Positions 54,964 to 64,000 of a DNA stretch of 64,000 nucleotides are shown in pieces (position 1 is the first letter of the stretch; each line of letters starts with the position of its first letter). The position numbers were made by a program, and so were the translations under genes. Source of the DNA: Linnemannia elongata (taxonomy: Eukaryota > Mortierellomycota > Mortierellomycetes > Mortierellales > Mortierellaceae); contig JAXBDG010000004.1 in NCBI GenBank assembly GCA_036320915.1, positions 682,001 to 746,000 of the forward strand, written 5' to 3'. A model generated the notes under the pieces. It was given only the letters and a program-made list of their open reading frames with translations, did not search any database and had not been told where the DNA came from.

Positions 54964-57201
54964 TTACTCGGCGTCAAAGACGGCGGCAAAGCTAAAGCCG
55001 TATTCTGAGGTCATGTTGACAATCTTCCACTGACCGGGTGTCAGCACCTTGGTGATCTCGAACAGACCAGGCTTGACCTGAGGCAACCTCTCGGGCATAC
55101 CACCATCGGGTGCCTGCACAGCCAGCGCTGGGGTAACTCCCTTTTGGACATCAAAGACACGGACACGGATCACCTGGGACTGGTTCTTCTTGACCTTGGC
55201 GTACAAGGGCTCCAGGACAGAGAAGGCAAAGCCTTGGACGACATACTGCTGCAACAAGGGCTTTGATGCCTTGCCAGGTCCATCGTTGAAGACACGGAAT
55301 CCCAAGATCTGGGGACCGTTCTTGGTCTGGTCACCGCCTGGAGGCCATCCAAAGACGTTCAGCTCCCCAGACCCACTCGAGGGGCACCAGCACTTGATGA
55401 CCATCCAGACATACTTCTCGTCCTCGCGGAGCCACTGGCAGACCACAGGCAGAGACTGACCCTTCCAGTTCAAGCGGGCCACAATCTTGCCCGTTGCTCC
55501 ATCCGATGGACGCTTCTTCAAACGAATCTCGGCCTCGACATAGTCGTCCTTGGTGCGGATCACCTGACCACGGTTGCGACCAGCCAACTTTATACCAAGA
55601 TCCCAGGACTCGGGCTTGATGGCAGGGAGGGTGCGGAAAACGTTCTCGTGGATTGGAGGGTCCAAGAACTGCTGCTCGGGCTTGTTAGGCCAGTGAGTAT
55701 AGATCAGACGGTTGGGACGAAGCAAGAAGAAGAAAGGTCTGAACAGCTTCTTGAACGAGCGGGTTCCAAGGTCGCAGACACCAGCACCCCAGGTCGAATC
55801 GATCAAGAGGTACTCGCCATGGATCCTGACAGCATTCCAGGCGTGGGGGCTTCCAAGACGGTCATCTCCAATCTGGACATCGACACCACGGGCAACACCA
55901 ATGACCTTTTGAACCTGAAGACCAGCAGGCTCGGCAAGAGCGATAAACAGGTTGGCGTAACCCTCGCAGACAGCCTTGCGGGAACGAAGGACATACTCGG
56001 GGCCTTGCTCACCATAGCGTCCACTCATAAAAGCGGGAACATCATAGGCAATATTGTTAGCGATCCAAGTAAAGATGGTACGGAGTTGCGAGATCTTGTT
56101 GCCCTTGCAAGGGGAGGTCAGGTAGTGAGACAGGCTGGCAATGGTCGCTGCCTCGCCAGCGGGGCAAGCGCGCGCATGGTTGTCCTCGCGAGAAAAGTCA
56201 ATATTTTCGGGCTCCAACCTCGTGCCGCTAAAGGTCTCTGCAAGCAAAGGCTGACTCTTCCTACAAATAGAGATATCATACAAAATAGCGAAAGAGCGTA
56301 GGGGGGAAGAAAGAGACGGTAAAAGGAGATTAGAATAAGAAATCAGGGAGGACTGACATAGATACGAACGAAGGTCGAGAACACGCAGAGAGAGTGGGAA
56401 ACGGGGGAGGGATTGTACACGGAAAGTGTACAAGAGGCGTAAAACGTGTGGGTGCACAAAGGGCAAAAGGGGAACAGCAGGTCGATCGGGGACAAAAAAG
56501 ATGTGTGTTTTTGTTGTTGTGGATGGATGCAGTTGTGCAGCTTTGTTTTAGTGTCACACTTACTTGAGCTGAGCAATGGCATCGTCGGGCGCATCGCCTG
56601 AATGCGTGGTGGTCTGCTTGACAACCTTGCCGTTCTGGGATGTTGTAGTAGTAGTGGTGGAGGAATGGTGCTCCACAGGAGGTCTGTTCAGGGTGGCCTG
56701 CTGCATCTTTTCGGCAAGACGGTCCAAGGGACCATCATCACTCTCGAGGCGGATGGTTTGAACAGGGACTGGCAGTTGAGGCGCCTGTTGTTGGGGTCGC
56801 TGTTGCTGCTGAGGAATGGGAGCGGGGATGACGGTGGGCCGCTGCTGCTGTGGTGGTTGCTGGACAACAGGGGGTTGCTGTTGTTGAATGATAGATGTCC
56901 TCTTGGGGGTATCGTCGTTACGGAGGACATGCTTCTTCAATGTCGAGAAGAATCCGCTCTTGCGCTTCTCTGGTGGGTCCTGGGTGACTTGAACAGGCTG
57001 AGGACGGGGCTGTTGTTGAGGTTGACTAGGTTGGACTGGTTGGCGGTTGTCACTAGCAGGCTGCATCACCGGCTTGGTAGTAGTAGTGGTGGTGGTGACC
57101 CTGGTGGGCTGGCCAGGGGCGGTGACGGTCGTGACGACGGTGGTGACTCCGTTGACGGTCGACGTCTTGGTGGTGGTCTTTGTTCCGGGGATTGGGTTCA
57201 T
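54964..57201 (-). CDS. Transglutaminase-like (Cyk3/kyphoscoliosis-peptidase type) protein
   Basis: Exons 57201-56564 and 56260-54964, 644 residues. The first about 210 residues are Thr/Gln/Pro-rich and disordered (PQQQ-type runs, VTTVVTTVTAP), with a short basic helix (FFSTLKKHVL). The transglutaminase-like core carries the papain-type triad: Cys in RKAVCEGYANLF, His in GSPHAWNAVRI and Asp in LLIDSTWGAG. Downstream are two beta-rich segments typical of the KY/Cyk3 group. Yeast Cyk3 acts in cytokinesis, where its core lacks the catalytic Cys; here all three residues are present, so peptidase or acyl-transferase chemistry is possible. Two TATA-like elements lie upstream (57328 and 58628). Confidence 0.83.
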
Positions 57202-57327
57202 GGTCGATGTATTGGTATATGCAATGGGTCGTCAGGGACGAGATGGAACGCTGATAACGAAATGGGTATATGTAGAAAAGTAGAAAAGGAGGTTAATGTT
57301 TTGTCTGTTGGGAAACAGAGACCATCC

Positions 57328-57335
57328 TTTATATA
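57328..57335 (-). promoter_or_regulatory. TATA box for the transglutaminase-like gene
   Basis: TATATAAA on the minus strand, 127 bases before the ATG at 57201. Confidence 0.5.
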
Positions 57336-57795
57336 CAAAAAGGTTGGTTCTTGTCGACACCATGGAAGGATAGAGAACGCCCAATTGACTAATGCAATGC
57401 CTCTCTTTGTCATTCTCGTCATGGTCATGGACAAATATCTTGCATTGCAGCGACCATCGTCCGTTTTGCTCACTCAGCACACCGGAACAACCACCAGCGA
57501 ACAGTAACAGTGGCAGTTGCAGCGAGAACGTGTATGGGATTGTCCATCCTGCGTCATATTTGCCCTTTGCCGCACTCTTCCCTCTCTCTGTATGTCTCTT
57601 TTATTCATCATATCCAAAGAGCAGGGTCCTCTGTTCATATCTCCCTGTTGTCATAATCATCATCATCCACATCATCATCGAGGCTGGGAGACAAGGGTCG
57701 TTTGTTTTAGACCGTTGGTCCGTCATAGAAAAAGTAACTTCTCGCACGTTCTCTCTATTTCTCTTTTTTTTTTCCCTCTCTTTTTGTGTTGTCGA

Positions 57796-58634
57796 TTATT
57801 TAACACCCTTTTTTTCAATTGTACCAAATTGAGTGGCGCGCTTCCAGTACAAAGGGAGTATTGAAGGGGGAAGGAGGTCCAAGGGTGAAGGAGGAAGCGA
57901 AAGGGTGCAAGAGGCTAGTAGGCGGTCCATCACTGACGGAAAGTCTCCTGAAAAGTGGTTGGTCGAGGCGTAATGAGACAATGGAAGGCTACTTACTGGG
58001 AAGAACCTGAGTGAGAGGGAGAAGGTGAGTGGTGTGAGAATGAAAAAAGCTCCGGCTGTAACTGAGAAGGAGAATGAAAAGGAAACAACAAACAGAAATG
58101 AGAGCTGCTGTAGTGAATGGTATACAAAGAAGGAAGAAGGAGGAGTAGGGGAGGAGGTATGGAGTGGACTATGTAGTAACGAGAGTGAAGGGAGGAAAGG
58201 AGAGGGGAGGGGTATACAGTGAGTGGTAAAAGAGAAGAAAAAGTAAAGAGAGGAAAAAGAGAGTCGGGTAGGAAAAGGTGAAAGTTGCGCGAGAAAAAGA
58301 AAAGGTGAGCGCAAGAAAAAGAATAAGGAAAAAAAAAAAAAAAAAAAAAGGGCGTGGGCGAGAACGAGAACGAGAGACGAGAACGAGGGAGTGAGAAGAA
58401 GAGAGAAAACAAAGGTAAAAGTGAGAGCACCAGAAAAACGAGGAAGGGTAAGCAACAGTCGGAAAGAGATACAAGAGTGGGAGAAGGATAAAGGAGGAGA
58501 AGTATGTGTAGGAAGTAACTGAGAGCAGAAGGGTAAAAGCCAGGAAGAGTATTCGAGGCAGTATGAGGGCTAGGATGTTGTTTATTGTTGTTGTTGATGA
58601 AAAAATGGACAGAGGGGATGGATGTCCTTTTATA
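57796..58634 (-). other. TATA-led CT-rich transcription unit with no clear protein
   Basis: TATAAAA on the minus strand (58628-58634) is followed by about 600 bases of CT-rich sequence, a possible 49-nt intron (donor GTAAGT 57996-57991, acceptor TTTCAG ending at 57948) and a 44-residue frame (57930-57796, starting MDRLLASCTL). It could be a distal promoter and leader for the transglutaminase-like gene, a small gene or a non-coding RNA. Confidence 0.3.
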
Positions 58635-59095
58635 CAAGGAACCAAGGCACAATTGAATGCAATGGGGGATTGAATAGGGTCAATGGGAGGATGGGCAATG
58701 CTATTCGTGCAATGTCCAATGGTTGAATTCAAAAAAAAAAGGATTTTTGTTTGAAAGAGAGTAAACCCCCATGGACCAGCATCTTGAACCCATGGTCTCA
58801 AGGGTCTCAATGGCGCCGATGATGCTCTCTTCCACAATCGATTGCATGCACAAACAAGGCAGGGCAAAAGAGAGCACAAAACAAGGCAGGGGGAAGAAGC
58901 CATTCATTCATTTGTCTCCCATTGTCTTTCTCTTTCTCCCTTTCGTTTCTATTTCTACCTTTTGGACCACCACCAACAACAAACGAACATACTGTGTAGG
59001 CCATCCCATTGCCGCTCTTTTTCTGTGGAACGTGGTCCACAACAACACTCTTCAACGCATCCGGAGAACGAAAAATGGGCAAGGCCCTCTCACTC

Positions 59096-59136
59096 TCTCT
59101 TCTCTCTCTTCTCTCTCTTCTCTCTCTTCTCTCGTC
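59096..59136. repeat. (CTTCTCTCT)n simple repeat
   Basis: About five near-perfect 9-bp units on the plus strand. Confidence 0.8.
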
Positions 59137-59307
59137 TCTCCTCTATCGCTCTCAGTCACTTGCTGACACTTGCGAAGAAGAGGAAGAAGGGCGCAAACAA
59201 AGCAGCAAGATCAATAATGCGAACAAAACCCCCCCTCTCTCCTCCATTCATTCATCGGCATTTGTTTACTTAGTTGTAAAATAGAATTGAACAACAGAAT
59301 AGCACAA

Positions 59308-59310
<3 letters not shown>

Positions 59311-59343
<33 letters not shown>
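59311..59343. repeat. Poly(T) tract
   Basis: About 33 consecutive T. Confidence 0.85.
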
Positions 59344-59344
<1 letters not shown>

Positions 59345-62300
59345 GCTTGGTGTCTCTCCAACCATCCATGCATGCCACAGCACAACACAGACATGGACAT
59401 AGACATCACACACCCACACACAGACGACTGGTCTTGAAATCACCACCTACATCGCGTCCCATGCTGCCTTCTCTCTTCCTCCCCATCCCACCTTGCGTCC
59501 AATTTTCATTCGTTCATTCGGCCATTCATTCATGCCAAAACCCTTTTGTTTATGCTTAAGGGATCGGGGTTCAAGGTCCCTGGGCATTTTTTTTTCTTCG
59601 TACAAAAAAAACCTATGATGTCGCCTATGATGAAGGAGTTTTGTTGCTTTGAGCATTGGAATACCGTAGATTGCGGAAAGTCGGTGTGATGAATAAACTA
59701 CGAGTGGTTTTTCTTGTTCCGAGATCTCTTTCGCGACGTCCGTGGTCAAGGTCGACTGTCTTTACATACACGCCTGTGCCGACCATTTCATTTGGACATG
59801 CAATCTGACCCACTCTCCCTTCTTCTCCTTCTTTGTTATCGTAGTACAGTGCATGCTTTGCTTTGCTTTCATGAGAAAAAAGCCGGAGTTCTTCTTCCCT
59901 TTATATTATATTTTCTCCGAGGTTGCCTTTGTTTGAACGACTAGTAGCCGAGATGGATGTGTACGATATCTCAAGGGACAACGGGCTCCCTTTTTTTTAT
60001 TTGTATCTCCTCGTACTACAGCCTCGTTACCATGCGATGGTTCTATAGCACAATTACAGCGAACAAGGAGGTTCGTTTAACATGGAGTGATAGAAGAAAA
60101 AAAAGAATAGGAGGAAGAAGAGGAGGGACAATGCTATCCTGACCTATTGAATAGACCTACACTGCAAAATACAACAGGACAAACAGCCAATAGAGTCAAT
60201 CCTAAAACTTAAAATACAACAACCAGCTTACTCATGGTGAACCTCCTCGCAACATGCAAAAGAAATCTATGAACGTGTTTTTCCTTGCCTCTTAGTTCGC
60301 TCGTGTTCATCGTGGCTCTTTCAGGGTCTTCAAGTACCTTTTTCCCCCCTCCCTCTTCCCCTTTTCCTTCGTACTCTATTCTACTGTTGATGGAAGATTT
60401 TGTTCGTTATTTGATCGACTCATCCTTTATCGTCCTCTCTTACATAAATACATTTTCCGTAATTTTTCATTCAAGAATCACAACAAAAGGCATCGAAATC
60501 TGAATGTGCATGGTAACATGCAGTAGACAAGGTAGGACAGGCCTAGTGGAAGCATAAAAAGTCGACAGGAAATTAGGTACAAGGACTGGGCGACATGGAC
60601 AAGAAAAAGGAATCGAACTAATGGGAGTGCGCGGTTCCTTTTTTCTATGTGTATGCGCATTATTATTGACGACCCTTTTTTCATTTCAGGAACAAGCCAA
60701 GGAAGGGCAGGGTGTGAAAAAGGCAGGGCTCAGACATGCCCATGGTATTAGGTATAGGGGGGTAATTAGGGAGGAAGGGAGTAAGGCAGCAGCATCAGCG
60801 GCAGGCAGGAACAGAGGAAATGAAAAAAGGAAACGAAGGAGGAGAGCAGAGCACGGATCAGGGACAAGGTACAAGGTAGTACAAGAGAAGGGGCAACATC
60901 ATCGTCGTCCTGAATACCGTCATCTTTTGGACTGGGGTACCAATCAAGCCCTTTAATGCGTTCATTTCGCATTTATTTTTGTGAGAGAGAATAAAATATC
61001 ACAAGGCAGAAGAAAGGATGGGAGGCACAGCTCGTTCTCCTTCGCGTAATTCCATTCCGGTGTCTACTTTTGATCACTGATCACTGATGAAATGATCACT
61101 CTGACTCGCGATTCGTGGCTCCCCGTCTGAATGTGTCTCTAGTCTTGTTTTGATCACTGATGAAATGATGGCGACGGGTGTGTCTTGGCCGTCATCTGTG
61201 TACTGGATTTTTGGGTTGTTCGGCATAGAAAACCGCGGACCAACTGATGCTGACCTAACCCTAGAAAAACACCTGTTCTTTTCTGTTGCTGCTCTTTGCT
61301 CATTTGTTTGGGACCAATTCCACACAGAAAAAAAGAAACCTGACCGCTGCACAGAGAGCATGCCTTGTAATAACCGCAATCGAACCCGCATGAAATGCTA
61401 GAAGGACATGGCACTGTCCTCTCTTGCTTCTCAGTTTGTACTCCCACAACCCTCAAAGCACACAACAAAATCGATCTCTCTCGACACGAGTTCGTTTTAT
61501 ATTCACTTTCTTTTCTGTGTCATGTAACCCCATGGGGGGGTCGGTCGGTCGGAGACTGCAACAACAGCAACCAACCGTCTCCCTCCCTTTCCTTCTGCCT
61601 GTCCACATCTGCTTATTGATTGTGAAGCACGAAGAGTCTGGCCCTCATGCTGCCTGTTTGGATCAAAGAAACATCAGAAAAAAATCTTAACTTTTTTTTC
61701 TTTACCTTGTTTGTCACTCAGTCAATAGTACGTTACTCATCTGATTGACACAATGAGCAATTGAAGCCTTGGTAATCTCGGTGCACAATACCGTGCTTTT
61801 TTGATACTACGTTGTTCCTACTGCCCTCCAAGGCAGCCGTTGAACTTTTTTTTTCCATCACCCTCTCTCCCTCCCTCTTTGTCGTGACGACAAAATAACA
61901 CGGAAAAGGTGCGGAGATACTACTGAACTCCAAGTCAATCGGCCTTCCTCCAGTGTCCAAACCCCTCGTTTTTGTTTTTTTGTCAGCGGTTTATATTTTG
62001 ACCAATCGCCCTTTTGGTCCCTTTGGAGTGAGAAAAACAAAAGAAAGCGCGCGCCTCCCTCTTTCGCCTCTTTGTTGAAAAAAAAATGAATTGTTAGCTA
62101 ACTGTCCAGGACCAATTGAAGACGACAAAGACGAAGACGAGAGAAACTAAACGAGAGTGAGAGATGGAGAGAGAAAACACTCGAGCGCTTCATTCTGTCC
62201 CGCCTATTCCGTGATAATCGCCCTACTGCCCAAACCAAAACACAAAGACACAAGAAACACAAAAGCGACATAGGAGGAAGAGGCGCTGTTCACAAGGTTA

Positions 62301-62727
62301 AAAGTCCTCTTTTTCTGTCCCCTTTTTGCTTTCTAGTCCGTTTGGTACGGACTGAACAAGCAACAATCCTTCCTTCCCAGCAAATCATGGGTTTCACCAG
62401 GAGTGAGAGCTATCCCTGCTTTGTAGAAAGAGAGTTGCGCGGGAAGGAGGGAATTCTCTTTTGTCTTTTTGGGTCTCGCTGCTTTATTTCTGTTACGCTT
62501 TTTGTTCTCCCCCCTCAGTTGGTCACCAGATGATCTCGCGCAAGAAAGTATCCGAGGGAGGCAGTAGAAGTTACACAGAGTACACATCCCATCCACGTTC
62601 ATTCCTTCTTCATCCCCACCACTGCTCTCTTATTATTTTTCCCTCTCCCTTGGACTCTCTTCTTCTCCCCTACCTTAGACTGCCTCGCTGTCTTTCTCAA
62701 TTTTTTTTGTCTGGTCCTTATCGTACT

Positions 62728-62787
62728 CGTTCGCATGGTACTCGTTCGCATGGTACTCGATAGCATGGTACTCGATAGCATGGTACT
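62728..62787. repeat. 15-bp tandem repeat, about four units
   Basis: Unit GCATGGTACTCG(T/A)T(C/A)-like, repeated four times with two variants that alternate as blocks (GTTC twice, then GATA twice). Confidence 0.75.
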
Positions 62788-62799
62788 CTTTAGTTTCTC

Positions 62800-64000
62800 T
62801 TTCTTCTTTTCTTTCTTTCTCTCACCCCTTCTTCCCGTCGTGTCATTCGCTACTTTGTCTTTTGATATTCCTTTTGGATAACCGAAACTAGACCAGCCCA
62901 TCCCTTTCCCATCCTTCTATCCATCCCTGTGCAGCCCCCCCTTTGTACCTTCTGTCGTACAAAAAAGAAAAATATGCCGAAAACCCCGGATGGACCTAAC
63001 AAAAGAAGGGGCAGGGAAACATTCATGGCCTAAGGAAAAAAAAAAAAAAGAAATGTAATTTGCTCAGTACATGCAAGCAGCCCTGCGAGGACAGAGGAAA
63101 GAGGGACAAGGAAGAGGACTTGTGATACCGAAGCCCTCGTCATGGATGTAGGGGGATAGCAAGTAGGTGCATGTATCAGACATAAGTTCACACAAGATGG
63201 AAAGAAAGAGTCTGGGTTGAAATATTATTAGGGGTGAGGTGCAGCAGCAGCGGAGGAGGAGAGGAGCATCAGGAGTATCCAAATGAGCTAGCCGTAGGAT
63301 TCATGCCTTCTCTTTCTGCCTTTGCCATGCTCTCGACTCGTCCATGTCCAATGCCTTGTTGCTGTTCAATATAACTGCTTTGCTCCTTCCATATGTAATA
63401 GGATGACTAAAGACTATTCCCGACCAGAGCCAGGGGTTGAAGAAGAATCCGATCGCAGTACGAGCCAACTAAGCGATCATTTTGGTAACATGAACGCAGT
63501 GAACCAGCAGCTCGTTTTCTCTATCCCGTTCGTTTTCTTTTCTTGCATGCTCGCGTTGCTATTCAGGAGGGGATCACGTAGGTAGAGCGAGGGGGAGAGA
63601 GAGGAAGAGAGGAAGAGAAAAAGTCCTAGAAGTGCGCCACGAGGAATCTGCAAAAACGTGCGCTCTAGGACGATAAGCGCGTTGAATAGGTGGGTGTATA
63701 ACGACCTGGTGTTGGACGTGTTGAACGAATGAAGTGCCTTACTCTTCGAAACCAATCATCAATCCGAACGACAACACACAAACCAACCCAAAAGACCATC
63801 GAGAATGCTAAAAAAAGACCACGCTAGCGTATCAGCCACTCCGTGGCCGTGTCTGTGCGCCTTGTCCCGTCCGCGCCCTTTGTCGTATTTTTTCTTCTTC
63901 GATAGCCCTCCTCGATGTCTCTATCGCTACGTATCGCAAATCCACATATCCTTTTTTTTTCTCCGCCCCTCACTAGTCCCTGGCCCATCCTCTCCTCTAG
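62800..64000. other. Gene-poor right end
   Basis: The only frame worth noting is plus-strand 63403-63585 (60 residues), with an acidic N-terminus and a hydrophobic C-terminal segment (VFSIPFVFFSCMLALLF) followed by RRGSRR, like a tail-anchored protein, but nothing else supports it. Confidence 0.25.

Larger units (their letters stand above)
58640..62700. other. Gene-poor region
   Basis: No convincing gene on either strand. Contains a (CTTCTCTCT)n tract near 59096-59136, a poly(T) run of about 33 bases at 59311-59343 and a 20-bp direct repeat (TTTTGATCACTGATGAAATG-like) near 61070 and 61150. Frames are short and often low-complexity. Confidence 0.45.

Noticed and set aside
57796..58903. Large minus-strand frames (around 220-240 residues) rich in F, S, L and P
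   Set aside because: Pure products of a CT-rich tract; three overlapping frames are open at once and none has varied composition or a domain.
1..64000. CRISPR arrays, rRNA, tRNA genes, intact transposons or biosynthetic clusters
   Set aside because: Read through on both strands without finding spaced direct repeats, cloverleaf-like segments, transposase domains or clustered biosynthetic enzymes.

Overview
The window looks like nuclear chromosomal DNA from an early-diverging fungus, most likely Mucoromycota and probably Mortierellomycotina. This rests on short GT-AG introns (about 50-180 nt) with CTAAC/CTGAC-like branch sites, CT-rich leaders in front of genes, many homopolymer tracts, an HSPA12-type Hsp70, an SMG8-like protein and a lineage-specific gene family. 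No rRNA, tRNA, CRISPR array or intact transposon was found. Exon models were built by hand from splice signals and checked for reading-frame arithmetic; individual junctions could be off by a few bases.

Region by region: 1-1.1 kb holds a decayed gene on the minus strand with a RuvC-I-like IDPG motif, possibly a TnpB/Fanzor relic. 1.2-6.4 kb holds three small secreted cysteine-rich proteins, two of them divergent paralogues, separated by degenerate tandem repeats. 7.6-9.6 kb is a signal-peptide-bearing amidohydrolase. 11-17.8 kb and 22.4-26.5 kb carry minus-strand members of a putative receptor family, interleaved with a small membrane protein, a PEP-mutase/isocitrate-lyase-family enzyme and a Cid1-type nucleotidyltransferase. 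27-37 kb holds housekeeping-like genes: a PB1-UBA scaffold protein, an SMG8-like NMD factor and a membrane-anchored protein disulfide isomerase. 38.7-46.7 kb is a plus-strand tandem array of three intact receptor-like genes. 48-57.2 kb holds a coiled-coil protein (possibly DASH Spc34-like), an HSPA12-like Hsp70 with a prion-like N-terminus, a small thioredoxin-fold protein and a transglutaminase-like protein. 57.3-64 kb has no convincing protein-coding gene.

The most notable content is the dispersed family of seven loci (about 11.1, 15.8, 22.5, 25.0, 38.8, 42.1 and 44.8 kb). Full members share a three-exon, phase-0 structure, an N-glycosylatable ectodomain without a visible signal peptide, one transmembrane segment followed by basic residues, and a disordered tail ending in or containing a motif close to YQDxIxxLxFSSHPRPxVV. 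I know of no described family with this tail. Members range from intact (38.8, 42.1 and 44.8 kb) through single-base-shifted (15.8 and 22.5 kb) to truncated (11.1 and 25.0 kb), the pattern expected of a birth-and-death receptor family.
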